NCBI RefSeq assembly: GCF_029227915.1
Contig: NC_079876.1
Location: 32,655,828 to 32,719,827 of the forward strand
DNA from: Hydractinia symbiolongicarpus
Taxonomy: Eukaryota > Cnidaria > Hydrozoa > Anthoathecata > Hydractiniidae
DNA: 64,000 nucleotides
Direction of reading: 5' to 3'
Part shown: piece by piece, positions 45,985-57,211 of the stretch
Numbering within the stretch: the first letter of the stretch is position 1
Layout of the letters: each line of letters opens with the position of its first letter
Translations under genes and position numbers: made by a program
Notes under the pieces: generated by a model
What the model saw: only the letters and a program-made list of their open reading frames with translations
What the model was told of the DNA's origin: nothing
Databases searched by the model: none

Positions 45985-46369
45985 AATATTGAACATTCGT
46001 GACATTCCTAAAAAGATTTTTTTGTATATATTTAGAGAAAACATTTTTGTTTATAAGTTTTTGTAAATAGACATACATCTTGTGATATTTGTTTCTCTCT
46101 TCCTTGCACCTTCTGTATACGTCAATCATCCCATCCTGCAAGCTTTAGGATATTCATTATTTTTATCAGGTGGATGAGATTATAGGTACTTTTAACTCCT
46201 AACTCAATAAAAACTAAAAAAAAATTAAGAAAGGAAATTGAGCTCTTGTTGAAAAGTATTTGCAGGTTATAATAAAGGAAATTTTAGTTAAAAAGCGGAG
46301 CATAATTTTTTAAAAAAACATTACAAAATCTGGTATTTTCGTAAAGATTATGTCAAATAAACGCAGATC

Positions 46370-46622
46370 ATCGGACAATTACTTCGCTAAAAAAATGTAT
46401 AATCTTTTCCAGAAAGTTCTTATAATTGCGTGTTTTCGGCTGTGATTATTTTATATAAAATGCATATAATCTATCAGATTAGTTAACATATGGAAATAAT
46501 TGATTCGCGAAAATTTCATATAATCGAATTTTCGATTATGTCTGAAATATTTAGATTATTCTGAATAATCGAATATAATTTTGCATAATCTCATTACCGA
46601 TTATTCCTTTTTTCGTGCAGTG
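46370..46622 (-). repeat. CACTA right terminus with subterminal TATAATC repeats
   Basis: On the minus strand it opens CACTGCACGAAAAAAGGAAT. ATAATC/GATTAT motifs recur from about 46398 to 46605. Confidence 0.75.
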
Positions 46623-48770
46623 ATTCGAAAACATTCATATGCAGAATCTGTTCTGTCTTTGACCACACGCTTCCCGTTCTGGTACCATGGAAAACTGCCC
46701 CCCAACCTTTCATAAAAGCATCTCCCTGTAACAAAATTTGTGCTTCAGATTGCACAAGCGAACGCCCATTGTACAAAATTAGATTGTTTACCCACCATAA
46801 AAGTTCCTTTAGAGACTCCTTCTTTAAATGCACTAGGATGGCATAAGTTTTTGATGCTTTTAGATTTGAATTTGTTGTTATAGAAAAAAACTCCAGACAT
46901 GTTGGCAGAACTGCTTGTATGGTGGAGGAAAGAGCTCCTATTAATTGAGTTAGCTCCAAAATAGTAGCCTCTTGCCTCAAGCACTGTTTCTGTACTCAAG
47001 CACTGTTTCTGTACTCAAGCACTGTTTCTGTACTCAAGCACTGCTTCTGTTTTTTGGCAACTTTCTCCCTTGTTAGATACAGAAATTTTCCGGGTTGCCT
47101 TTAGGGCAGATTTTTTCAAATTTATTAGAAATCCTAAATTTTGTAACAGGAAAATCAAAGTGTCTTGTGCCATCAGGACCTCCTCTTGGCACCGTCCTAA
47201 AACTAACAATCGTCTAAGCAAATTATAAGTCGTATCAATAATCGACGAAGTACTGCCATAGGGAACAAAGACAGAGGAATTCGTATAGGTTGCATGATCA
47301 TTCGAACGTCACAAATTTTTTGGAAGAATCGTGCAATGAAATAGGTATCCTTCAGGTCTAACTTGCACATCCAATCGCCTTTGGTTAATGTGAGTTTTAG
47401 TGAATACAAACCTTCCATTTTGAAGTGTTCGTAAGGAAAAAATTTGTTTAAATGCTTGATGTTTATTACTGGTCGATTTCCTCAATCTTTTTTTCTTACT
47501 AAAATTGGCGTGCTCAGAAGTTGTCCCTTTGATGGAGGCACTTTTAAAATGGCTTCTTTACTCAACATCTGCTCCACTTCTAAATCTATTAATTTTTTGT
47601 CTGGCAGACTGGAAACTGGCACATGTGGCGTCTGAATTTGTGTTTGTTCTGAAAGAAATAGGATTCGAAAACCTTTACTACTGACAAGAGATTTTGGTCC
47701 TGTGTCAACCTGCATTTATTTCAACCGTCCTGCTAACGGTGCAGTCGGGATTTGCCATCCGGTAAAAAGACATTTTATGGCGGGATGAATTTGAGTAAGG
47801 TCCTCCAAGTTCACCCAATTTTCCATCAGTAAAAGTGGTACTGAAAGTTGTGAGTTGAGAAAAAGATCCTTTTTTAATTTTTGCTATAGTAGTGTTGTTT
47901 TGAAGATGAGTATTGATTTCGCCCCTCACTTCTTCGTTGATGTGAGGGGCCACACTGAAAGGCCCTTGTATCCACCCTCGACCACTGGTGTGGCGACGAC
48001 TAGAAACAGCCACTGTAGCTTCTTGTTTCATCTATTTTGACACCTGGGCCATATGGTCTCTATAAGCTTTCTTAAACAGCTTGTTGTCATGTTTTTGTAA
48101 ATACAAAGCTTGCTCTCTACGGGTAGCAGTTGCTTGAGCCTGAGACATTTTCGACGATGCCATCAAAACATTGCATCTTCTCTCATATGTGATGAAGTTC
48201 ATTGACTGACCCACCATCGTGACTGCTTTTTCCACCACAGAAGAAATTCCTTTGGGTGATGGGAGATCATCTTCCTCATTGGTAGACGTGCGAACTTGCC
48301 CGACCATCGACCACACCTTTGGCAAAGAGCCCATGATATCTCCTACCTTCGCCTGAATCTTCTTCTAGCATCTTTCGTAGTCTCTAGTACTATCATTGCT
48401 TTTGATGAGACTCGCCAACGTCTCATCTAATGATTTGATTGGATCCCAGTTCGTGGGTCTAGGAGTCTCAACCATAACTTGCTCCTTTAATTCTTTGTCT
48501 GACATAAACTCCTCAGACGCCTCATTTGCATAAGAGGCCATGCCATCAGGAAGAGCCCATTTGAAGGCATCTTCTTCCTTAATAACTTTAAATCGTTTGT
48601 GACTTACTAAAACATTTGTCTTCGGCGTTATACGCTATTCACCCATCGTGGTTTCTGTGTCTTCATTGACCACAGAATGATCTTCTACATCTCCGTTACG
48701 CTCGTCGTCAACAGAAGTATTTGATGTTATAGGTGCCGAAGCCATGACAATGTAAATTGAAGTATGTATT
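46623..48770 (-). pseudogene. DIRS-like retrotransposon, gag to RNase H
   Basis: On the minus strand a gag-like frame starts with Met at 48745 (MASAPITSNTSVDDER) and continues in pieces to about 48030. The RT part: EVEQMLSKEAILKVPPSKG with STPILVRKKD (47480-47560), WMCKLDLKDTYF (47360), ICLDDC (47210), FLLQNLGFLINLKKSALKAT (47100). The RNase H: LTQLIGALSSTIQAVLP, LLWWVNNLILYNGRSL, FMKGWGAVFHG and KTEQILHMNVFE, where the CACTA insertion begins. DIRS elements use a tyrosine recombinase instead of an integrase; a recombinase fragment lies at 37839. Frameshifts and a short CAAGCACTGTTTCTGTACT repeat (46978-47040) show decay. Confidence 0.75.
46978..47045. repeat. short tandem repeat in DIRS RT/RNase H linker
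   Basis: The unit CAAGCACTGTTTCTGTACT is repeated about three times, the last with CTGCTTCTG. It falls between the RT and RNase H frames and helps break the ORF. Confidence 0.85.
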
Positions 48771-49698
48771 ATAGATAAAGACCTAATTCCAAGGTCCTTT
48801 TTCGATCGCGAAGAAGTTGAAAGAGAAACGATGTCTGGGCTCCATTAGCTCAGTCTAGTGGAGCTGGTTGGATTTAGACTAAGACTATTTGATCGATTGT
48901 AATTTTATGAAATAAAATCGTAATTTTTTCCACTTAACTATTCTGATATCTTGGCTATAATAAATATCATGCTGGGATTTCTGGCTGAGTACTCCAATAT
49001 TGACCACAACAGCAATAACAAATTAAATATGGTCCAAATATGTATAACCAAAATGTGTCCAACTCTTTTTACACAAAACAAATTTTGACCTGAAATCGAA
49101 GTTTGATTTGGTCCGGAAGCAATATTCGATGGGGTAGCGAAACATTTCATAAGAAAATGCTACAAAATGTTAAATTAAACTGGAATGGTATCCGGTATTT
49201 AGTTTTCTTATACGAAATATTTAGGGCAAACCCTAAAAACGAATATCAATGTGGTGACATCTTACCCTTAACAGCCAAGAAAATTTTAATATGTTTTAGT
49301 GATTTCCCGATTATTAATACTACTTTGACAGTGGGGACTGGGAAGGCAAGGAGAGCGACAAGGCATGGCAACGACCAAACGACTCCTTGTCCATTGGGCC
49401 ACTATAGCGGAGCCGATACTCCAAAATTGAGTCCAGACATTCACTAAAATAAAAATAAACGTTAATTCAATGAATTACATAGAAAAGTAAAGTATACCGA
49501 AGTTTTAAAGCCTAACACGAACTTTTAAAATATTGGAAAATTAAAATCTTACTCAATTCTAAACCAGGTGATTTTTTAGTTAGATCATAAAAGACCTGTA
49601 TCCCATTAATCCGGGATACAATTTATGAAATCAGCATAAAGTGCAACTAAAAATTGGAATTTTGCGATAAATTTTTTGTTCATGAATACGGTGAATAA
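48771..49698. other. DIRS leader / flanking DNA
   Basis: Probably DIRS 5' leader near 48771-48900. A plus-strand ORF at 49103-49447 shows no domain. I see no terminal repeat that I can pair. The stretch ends at the Helitron 5' end. Confidence 0.35.
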
Positions 49699-52124
49699 TC
49701 TATATAATAATACGCTAAGTGTGTCTGTGTGTCTGTGACAGGTAAAGTTGATATCGTCATTTTCCTTTGATGTTGCCGAAAAATTTTTTTGATGTTGCCG
49801 AAAAAAATATGTATTCTTTGTCGTGAAAAGCCGCGAGTTTTGTGTGGTTTATTAAATGAAGTTCAAGCACAAAGTAACGGAAATTGTGTTTGCAAAAAGG
49901 ATGGCTGTCCTTTTTAAGCATTTGTCGTCTGTTGCCTTCAAAATAAATCTTTACAAAAGCATTTAAAAAGGGGCATGGTATATAAATGAAGTATAGAAAG
50001 GTTTCTGTAAGGTTTGTTTATGTTTTTTAAAGTTTTGATGATATTATTGATGCGAGACATGTTTGTTAGCTAGCATCAACCACACCAACAACAACTAGCT
50101 AGGTAGCTAGGAATTTATAAATATGTAGCCATGTTCTTTATACCTAGCTAAGTCTCCAGTTTATATTTAAGTGACCAGCTATTAGCTGCTGTAGCTACCT
50201 TGTGTTAGCTTCAGTTTTATGTTACTTTTTACATGTAAGCTAATCTTAGTGGTCTTTGCTAAGAATGTGCCTGTAACTTATTTTAATTGACATTTTAAGC
50301 TTAAATTACCAAGCCACAACAACTTTTAAAAAAGTATTACATAATATTTAAGAAGAGTTTAAGGACTGTTTTTAGGCAAATAATGTATTTTTCACAATTT
50401 GTGTATGCAAATAATGTATTTTTCACATTTTGTGTAACTAAACTTATATACATCGGTTACATGCAATATGACGAAACGATTTTTATTTAACATGTAGTAA
50501 TTCTGGTACCTTAAGTGTAGTGATTTTTGTTGTTCTAGATGTTCTGACTAAAATGTTTTTGTTTATGGCATTTTGTCTCAATTAAGAAAAGTTTCAACTT
50601 TTTTGAGGGAGTACAACACCGAAAAAACTTGTGTTTTTTTTATATTTTGTATAAATTCTTACCGGGCAGGACTCTGTACAACATACCGAAATGACTGATC
50701 TCTCTCTATTTATAAATTTGATGCATTCCAAATCACAGTTTTTTGAAATTTTGGGTAATATTTAATGAGTACAAGATGCAAATACTGATTTTTGTTGAAT
50801 CAGAAGTATTTCCTACAACCATTCTTTTTTTACACTTTTGTGGAGAAAAAGTGTATGCAATATCATCAGAATAACTGATTTTGTTGCAAACTGTTTTTCT
50901 TTTTCACATTTTGGATTGAAATATTGTTATAAAGGGCATATATCAATAGAAATATATATACCAAAATAATTAAATTCTGCAAACTTTGATTTTGTCGTTC
51001 ACCTCTCATCTTTTATATTTTGATTAAACTTTTGAGGAAAACCATAGGAATTATTTAGAATTTGTATTTTGTGTTGCAAATTTAGTGCAAAAATTTAACT
51101 GTTGTGAGGGAGGACCATATGCAATTATATATACTAAAAATAATAATTTGATATTCTACAAGTTGTATTTTTGTATGCACTTAAATGACTGCTTTTTCTG
51201 AGTTGAATTTGATGGGTTTCATATCAATTTTGTGGAAGATTTTATGGCTGAAGACAATATAGAACATGCCAATTGAACTGATTTTTGTTCATATTTTGAT
51301 TTGCTCCTCATAAACCTTTGTGTTCTACATTTATTGTAAACTTTTGTGAGGAAGGACCATATATGTATACAATGTTTTCAAAATAATGATTTTTGTTGAT
51401 TTGAAATTTATTCCTTGCTCATTGCTTTTTTGACATTTCAGGTTAAAATGTTTGGTAAAGTCAGTACGGATCATTAGACAAGAAATTGTTTTGTTAACCG
51501 GTTAATTTTTACATTTTGTGCATATTTTTGTGGGAGAGGATGGTATGCAACCGAATGAATGATTTTTTAAAGTTTAACTTTTTGTTTTTAGGTGTTTTGT
51601 GTTTGTTTAAGTTTGGCTTTTTGATATTGTTTAAAATGCGTAAAGAACTTATTTCATAGATTTGTGCTTACTGTTGCAAGCCTTTCTTTTCAACACTTCA
51701 GATTAAAATATTGAAGGTTTTCAACATAATCACATAATAAGATGTATACATATTTGAGATATGTGTTATTTCTGACATTATTATTATTGTTGTCGTAACT
51801 GTCTGGGTTGTGACTGTCAATGTTGTAACTTTCTACTAACTAGATTTTACACCTTGCACGCCGTTGTTTTTCATATTTTGTCTGAAGTTTTGTTGGGAGG
51901 ATTTCATGCGATTTGACATTTGATATTTTGTGTTAGATTTTAAGAACTTTTTTGTTAAATTATGACTTATATACTTTCTTTTTATGCATTTTCAGATTAT
52001 TTTTTTTAGTAAAAGGCATATTCAATATACTGAAATATTTGCTGATGTCATCAAAATTCAAATGACAGAACTTTTCAATTGTTTTTCTGCCTAAGTGGAT
52101 TTTTCCACGGGCCTAATCGACTAG
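49699..52124 (+). mobile_element. non-autonomous Helitron
   Basis: It starts A|TCTATATAATAATAC, the same 15 bases as the autonomous-type Helitron 5' end at 32529. It ends with hairpin GTGGATTTTTCCAC (52095-52108), then CTAG followed by host T at 52125. It has no Rep or helicase. Most of the interior is a degenerate repeat array. It could have been moved in trans by a Rep-helicase such as the one at 27227-31440. Confidence 0.75.
50380..51960. repeat. degenerate internal repeat array of the Helitron
   Basis: A phrase of the type TGATTTTTGTT, TTCACATTTTG, then TTTTGTGAGGGAGGACCATATGCAAT recurs with variation about every 100-170 bp (for example near 50600, 50840, 51110, 51345, 51530, 51890). Units are heavily mutated. 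No coding potential. Confidence 0.6.
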
Positions 52125-52682
52125 TAATAACAATAATACACTTACCAATTTTTTTATCGATCGTGGTAAGAGCTAACAAAAGCTAAAAATTCATTTTTTT
52201 CTTACATTTCTTATTACGAAAGAAATAAGCTAAAAAAGTTAAATAAATTATTTAAAATAAGTTTTTATTCAAGTAAAATTAAAATAGTATATTTATTGAT
52301 ATACAGATTAGTATCATTAGCGTAACAGGGTGCACCTCATAAAAGTAAGCCATAGGATTTCGAACCCCACCTATAAAAGAAAAACATACATTGCCACAAA
52401 GGGTGGTTCCACCTATCATAGGTGTTGGACGGAAAATAACATTATTAATTGTAGAAGATAGGATTTCTAAAGCAACACCACGTGTGACAACCTTGTGTCA
52501 CAAAACACCAAGTAGACACGCAATATCCAGGCATAAAACGTGCTTTAACCTTCAGTTGAGAAACATGGCATGATTATTGCATTAGACAGGACCTAACAAT
52601 GTCCACATGCCGGTAAAGATATGAGTATACCTGGAAATGATTTTACTGCATGTTTTACAATATTTAATTACTGTCTGTAACT
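52125..52682. other. unassigned DNA between Helitron and LINE copy F
   Basis: A minus-strand frame (about 52560-52330) reads VTRGVALEIL and PTPMIGGTTLCGNV without stops for about 75 codons. I do not recognise the family. The rest is AT-rich. Confidence 0.35.
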
Positions 52683-53219
52683 GTGACCACAACAACGTCA
52701 TGCAACTGCTGTTGTTTCTCCACTTCCAGGGAACAAAAGGATTCAATTTTAATTTTACCAACGTGTAAGTCAATAGCAGACTCTTTTAACAAATTTTTAC
52801 AACCTCAAGAACTTCTAGGTGACAACAAGTGGTTCTGCCCCCAGTGTTCATCGCATCAAGAGGCCACAATTGAAACTCAGATTTCTAATTGCGGCGACTT
52901 CCTTGTTGTACAATTGTTAAGATACACATCAGTAAATGGGTCTTCTTTCAAAGACAACAAGTTAGTCAATTGCTTGCCTAAAAAACATCATGTCTTAAAG
53001 GTAGCATCTCACCCAACTGACGATGTGTCTTTCAACAACAAGTATAACTTGGTTGCTACCATTAACCACTCAGGTACATTAAAAGCAGGTCATTACTGGG
53101 CCTTCATTAAGGACCAACAAAACACCTGGTTCAAAAGCAACGATCGCTGTATTTCTCAAGTAGACACATTCCACTTGAATAATTCTTCGTCATACATACT
53201 TTTCTTTTCCAGAAGTTAG
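52683..53219 (+). pseudogene. USP-LINE copy F, C-terminal half of USP
   Basis: This 5'-truncated frame of about 178 codons runs to a natural stop. It has the first Zn pair SCNCCCFSTSRE, NKWFCPQCSSHQEAT, LVVQLLRYTS, the His box NHSGTLKAGHYWAF and the Asp box WFKSNDRCI. The catalytic Cys box is missing because of truncation, not mutation. No frameshift is seen, and the His/Asp boxes are intact, so the copy is fairly young. Confidence 0.8.
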
Positions 53220-54000
53220 CTTATTTGTATGTCACACAACAAATGGGGGAGGGAATCCATGACCCTAGCGGTTTTATTTACACCAGCTGATTTATGTTGG
53301 TCAGTGTACCGTGAAACCGGAGTTTGCTCACTCTTCTCTTTGTATAGAGACACTGTAAGAAGCACAGCAAGGGGGCTTAATATCATATCTTGTCTTTGGG
53401 CTTAACGATCCCACTTATTACCCCAGTCCAGTAGGGAGGCAGAGTTTGCTCACTTTCCTTTCAGGATTGACAATCCTGCTGCCCTTAGTCATTTTAGAAG
53501 AAGCTTTGCAAGGGGGGTAGATTTTCTTATCTGGTCTTCGTGGTGTTACGCCCACGCATATTACCCCAGTTATGACAGGCTGGTACTGTCATTAGGCAGG
53601 TCCACAGCAACAATTATCTGTGTAAGGCTGAGTGTTGGAGCTCCATAACACATGTGGAAAGCTACAGCCAGGGTCACAAGTCCTGGCGCGCAGATAGTTG
53701 TTTGCTTCTTAAACACATTCTCTAAAGAATAATTTTAAATTTATTCGTTTAAGGATATTCACGTTATGATAAGTTTTATTTATTTCATTTGTACCTATTC
53801 AATTCATTTTGAATTGCTTTAATATTTATTGTTTAGTGTTGTGTTCTGTCGCTGTTGTATTTTTCTGCCTTTTACGGTCAATGTTTTTAGGAAATCCTTG
53901 CAAAAAGGGGGATTTTGCTTTTTTGAAAAATCTCTAGAGGGTTGCAACCTCTAACTATAGTAGAACCAGCTGTCATTAGACAAGAAATATCATTACAGCT
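53220..54000 (+). repeat. USP-LINE copy F 3' UTR
   Basis: Two hairpin blocks (53366-53425 and 53508-53572) precede the palindromic box GTGTTGGAGCTCCATAACAC (53632-53651) and CCAGGGTCACAAGTCCTGG (53669-53687). The tail is CTAACTATAGTAGAACCAGC with CATTAGACAAGAAATATCAT, ending near 54000. This is the most complete 3' UTR in the window. Confidence 0.7.
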
Positions 54001-54256
54001 AGCTGTTTTGTCACCTCATCATCAATGACATAATACTTTAATAAGTGAACGTGTGTAGTAAGGCAAACATAGTGTAACACTTGCTTATACAATACACAAT
54101 TTTTCCACTCAAAAGTGAAAAGGCAGAAGTTGGTAGCAATTGCAATCTTTTACATTAAATTTTGTGTTGTTGTGGGGTTAATGCTAACATGTAACAATGT
54201 AGCACAAACCGATTCCTAGTACCATAGTGTTGCATTAAATCAAAGAATTGAATATT

Positions 54257-55040
54257 TTACCAAACTTGTGGAAAAACACATTTTTTGTGAAACATATTTC
54301 GTACATAACCTTGCTTAAAAGTATTAACAACATTGGCCTTCACGGCATGAAATGACTGAGCATGTGAAAATGCAACATAAAGCTGGACGTTACTAAAGAA
54401 ATGTCTATGTAAAAATATACCAAATTTCTCGAAAGTTTGGCCTTGACTCTTATTAATAGTCAATACGTAAGACAATCTTAAAGAAAACTGACTGCGCTTT
54501 AATTGTAAAGGTAGATTGGTATCATTTGGGCAGAGAGACACTCTAGGACTAAACACACTACCACTTCTACAAATAACAGTAAGAATTTCACAATCGATAA
54601 TTGACCTTGTACCATTATAAATGTTCCCTTATCATTTTTGGCAAAATACATAAGGTCACCGGTCTGGTTTTTAATGTCCGAATTGAATTTGTATTGCACT
54701 CTGTGTTTTAAGGTCGTTGAAGGTTCTTTTTTAAGCTTGTTAATGAAATCTCTTGTGTCTTCTATATAATTTTGTTTTAGCTGCTCTTATTTATAAGTAA
54801 AGAATTTCTTCCAATCGTCCAAAGCGGATGACCCATTTTCTCTTTGGCGCTTCGACGGATTCTCTTCTCCTGGACCTGGTAATCTTGCATGTGCTTTTGG
54901 CATCTTTTTCTATAACTTGTTACGGCTTTAATGGTTAATCGACTTGTGGAAGGGTGGAAGGTGTTGTAACTTTTACGATAGGATCTGAGGTGCCGTGTAA
55001 CAGAGCACGAAATATCATGTAACGAAAATAAATACAACTT
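54257..55040 (-). pseudogene. second Helitron family, helicase C-terminal remnant
   Basis: The minus strand reads LKRSQFSLRLSYVLTINKSQ then GQTFEKFGIFLHRH and LYVAFSHAQSF, the last helicase motifs of a RepHel protein. Upstream frames (54777-55037) hold a lysine/arginine-rich segment with no clear motif. Sequence differs clearly from the helicase at 27227 (KFGIFLHRHFFSNVQ versus KVGILLRRPCFSHGQ), so it is another family. Only about 100 residues are recognisable. Confidence 0.6.
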
Positions 55041-56815
55041 ATGTAAATTGAAAAAAAAATTGTAGTTGGAAGTAGCCTATTTATTTGAAAATAAAACTCA
55101 CCAGAACTTATGCCGTAAAATAAAATTGCTGACTTAGTCTTTGCAGTATGAAGTAACGTCAGGCTGTCCACTTTTTATTTCAACGTTTGCGAGAAAGTAA
55201 TTTTTTGAAAAGAACATTATGTCTTATAGCGCACTGCTATAGGCATTCTACACAGCGCACTACTATGAGGACTTCATAAGGTTGTGCAGCACGGTTTAGC
55301 GGCACTTAAACGCTCAATCTAACGTTCAATGCAGGGTTACCTAGATACACTCTACATTAATAATCGGTTGTGCGCGAGATAAAACTTGTGTAAACATGAA
55401 ATAGCAGATGCGATACATTTTTATTTTAAGCAACAAGGTTTCTTATTTCTATATTTCTGTTACGTGTTTAACCTTTGCTTAGACAAACCTAATTTGGCAG
55501 GTCCAGTTCACTTTTGTGGTAAAGCACTTGTGTATCACCTACTTTCCTTGGTATTATTGTATATCCTGGGTTTCCACTAATGATATACATTAAATGAAAA
55601 GCCAGCCGTTGTATCCCATTTGGTTATGGATTGCTCGCTTTGGAGAATTCGAGTTTGGTGCCTTTTAAAAGATCTCTTTTCATAAATTTTATTGTGGACT
55701 TATTGCGAACGTTTAAAATTCCTCTTGTATGTAGCCATATCTTGAGACAATACAAAATCTCCACGATATATATCTACATAAATTACATATTTCCGTCATA
55801 AAAACATTACTAATACTAAACGTCTGCACGTTAGAGCTATTATTACTTTAGGGGGGTGCATGCGGAAACACAAGAACTTTGATCTCAAGTTAAATACAAA
55901 ACAAAAGTGAAATCTATATGTCAACTTTAAGAGCTACCTGCTTGTTCTAACAAAAACGTCATTTAATTATTACTTGCATTTCTCTGACCCGCTCACATTA
56001 TAATTTTTTTATGCGGACATTGGGTGTTATTTGCAACGATACATTTAACGTCGCGATATAAAAAAAATAAAATAAATAAAATGAATAATAAAAAAAAGGT
56101 TTGGTAATTACGTCGTCAAATAAGCGCTAGCAAGATCAATTTCAGTAGTTACATCAAGTAACTATCAACGTCAAGTGTATTTGATATGACATCTTTTTAT
56201 CGAGGGCTCTTCCTGGTGCTTTATCGAGCGCTTGCCCTAGGATACATTCATATGTTACCACGACTGCAACCTAAAATTACGAAAGGATATTAAAATATAT
56301 TTAGATCGCTACTTGTACGTTTTATTTAAAAATTTAGTAAATTTTCATACAGGCTAACGAATAGTCCTTATTTATGTGTTCAAGATGGCTGCATGCGGCT
56401 TAATCCCCGAACCTACGTGTAAATGAAGACTATCCTTTACACGAAACTGGTTTATAATAATTTAAAAAATGTATGAAGCCACAAAAAGTAATTAGTTTGT
56501 CATAAGAAACTTAAGTTAAATGTTTTTGCTGCCAGTATTTCTTTAACATAAGAGTTTGTAAAAAACGTGTAACAGTAATATATGGTTTCGTGACCTTTAA
56601 GAACTGATTTAAAACAAATAGGTTTGGAACTAACGAAAAACCCAAGTGGTAACGTCATTGCATGGAGGTATTAAGGATCTCTTTAGTATGGTCATTATTG
56701 TAATTCAATAACGTAAAATTCCAATTTTTGTGCATAACGCATGTCAAAAACTTTAATTGTTGTCTTAATTACTAAAATATTCTGAACACAAAAACATTGC
56801 AAATAATAAATACAG
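55041..56815. other. no recognisable gene; possible intron of the PAN gene
   Basis: AT-rich DNA. Since the PAN exon ends in a donor at 56820, part of this stretch is probably its downstream intron. I could not find the next exon. Confidence 0.4.
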
Positions 56816-56820
56816 CTAAC

Positions 56821-57211
56821 CTTGCAGTTGTGTGGAAAAGTTTTCTACACTTGGTACATCACACTGAATTTCACCAGGACGAGTGTCGATTAGACATTGC
56901 CGTAAATAAGCTGTTTTGTCTTTGAAACCAAAACAATTATTTTCATCTACTGTGTCTGTTCTACTTTTGAAGTAAATGGAGAGACAAAACTCCTTCCGTA
57001 AGCATTCGTCAGCACATTGGATGTAATTGTTTGAAGTTGTCTTTAAAACAACAAAACGACTTTTGCAGTGTTCTCTACTTATGTTAAAAACTCTGTCATG
57101 AATTGGGAATAAAGTGTGTAAATCGCAGAATGGCTGCTCAGCTTTTACGGGAAAGAACGTAATGAGATATGAAGCAAATATAATTTTCTGTAACATTTTT
57201 GCAGCTTTCAT
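56821..57211 (-). CDS. secreted PAN/Apple-like protein, first exon
   Basis: The minus-strand exon encodes 130 residues starting MKAAKMLQKIIFASYLITFF, a signal peptide with likely cleavage after VKA, then CDLHTLFPIHDRVFN, CKSRFVVLKTTS, YIQCADECLRKEFCLSIYF and CFGFKDKTA with a final CLIDTRPGEIQCDV. The QCADECL..C spacing is that of PAN/Apple domains, which bind proteins or sugars in secreted and cell-surface proteins. The exon ends CTGCAAG|GTTAGC, a good splice donor, so further exons lie at lower coordinates. This is the best candidate for a host gene in the window; the partner domains are unknown. Confidence 0.55.

Larger units (their letters stand above)
39891..46622. mobile_element. CACTA/EnSpm transposon nested in a DIRS element
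   Basis: Both ends begin CACTGCACGAAAA reading inward (39891 on plus; 46622 on minus). Subterminal regions of about 200 bp on each side hold many TATAATC/GATTATA motifs, as expected for CACTA transposase binding sites. The DIRS frame HMNVFE|LLAIKLA joins across it with AAT on one side and CAT on the other, fitting a 3-bp duplication with one change. Contents: a minus-strand transposase and a divergent plus-strand accessory gene. Confidence 0.85.

Noticed and set aside
48838-48890. tRNA-like box A (TTAGCTCAGT)
   Set aside because: No GGTTCGAxTCC box B downstream and no cloverleaf can be drawn.
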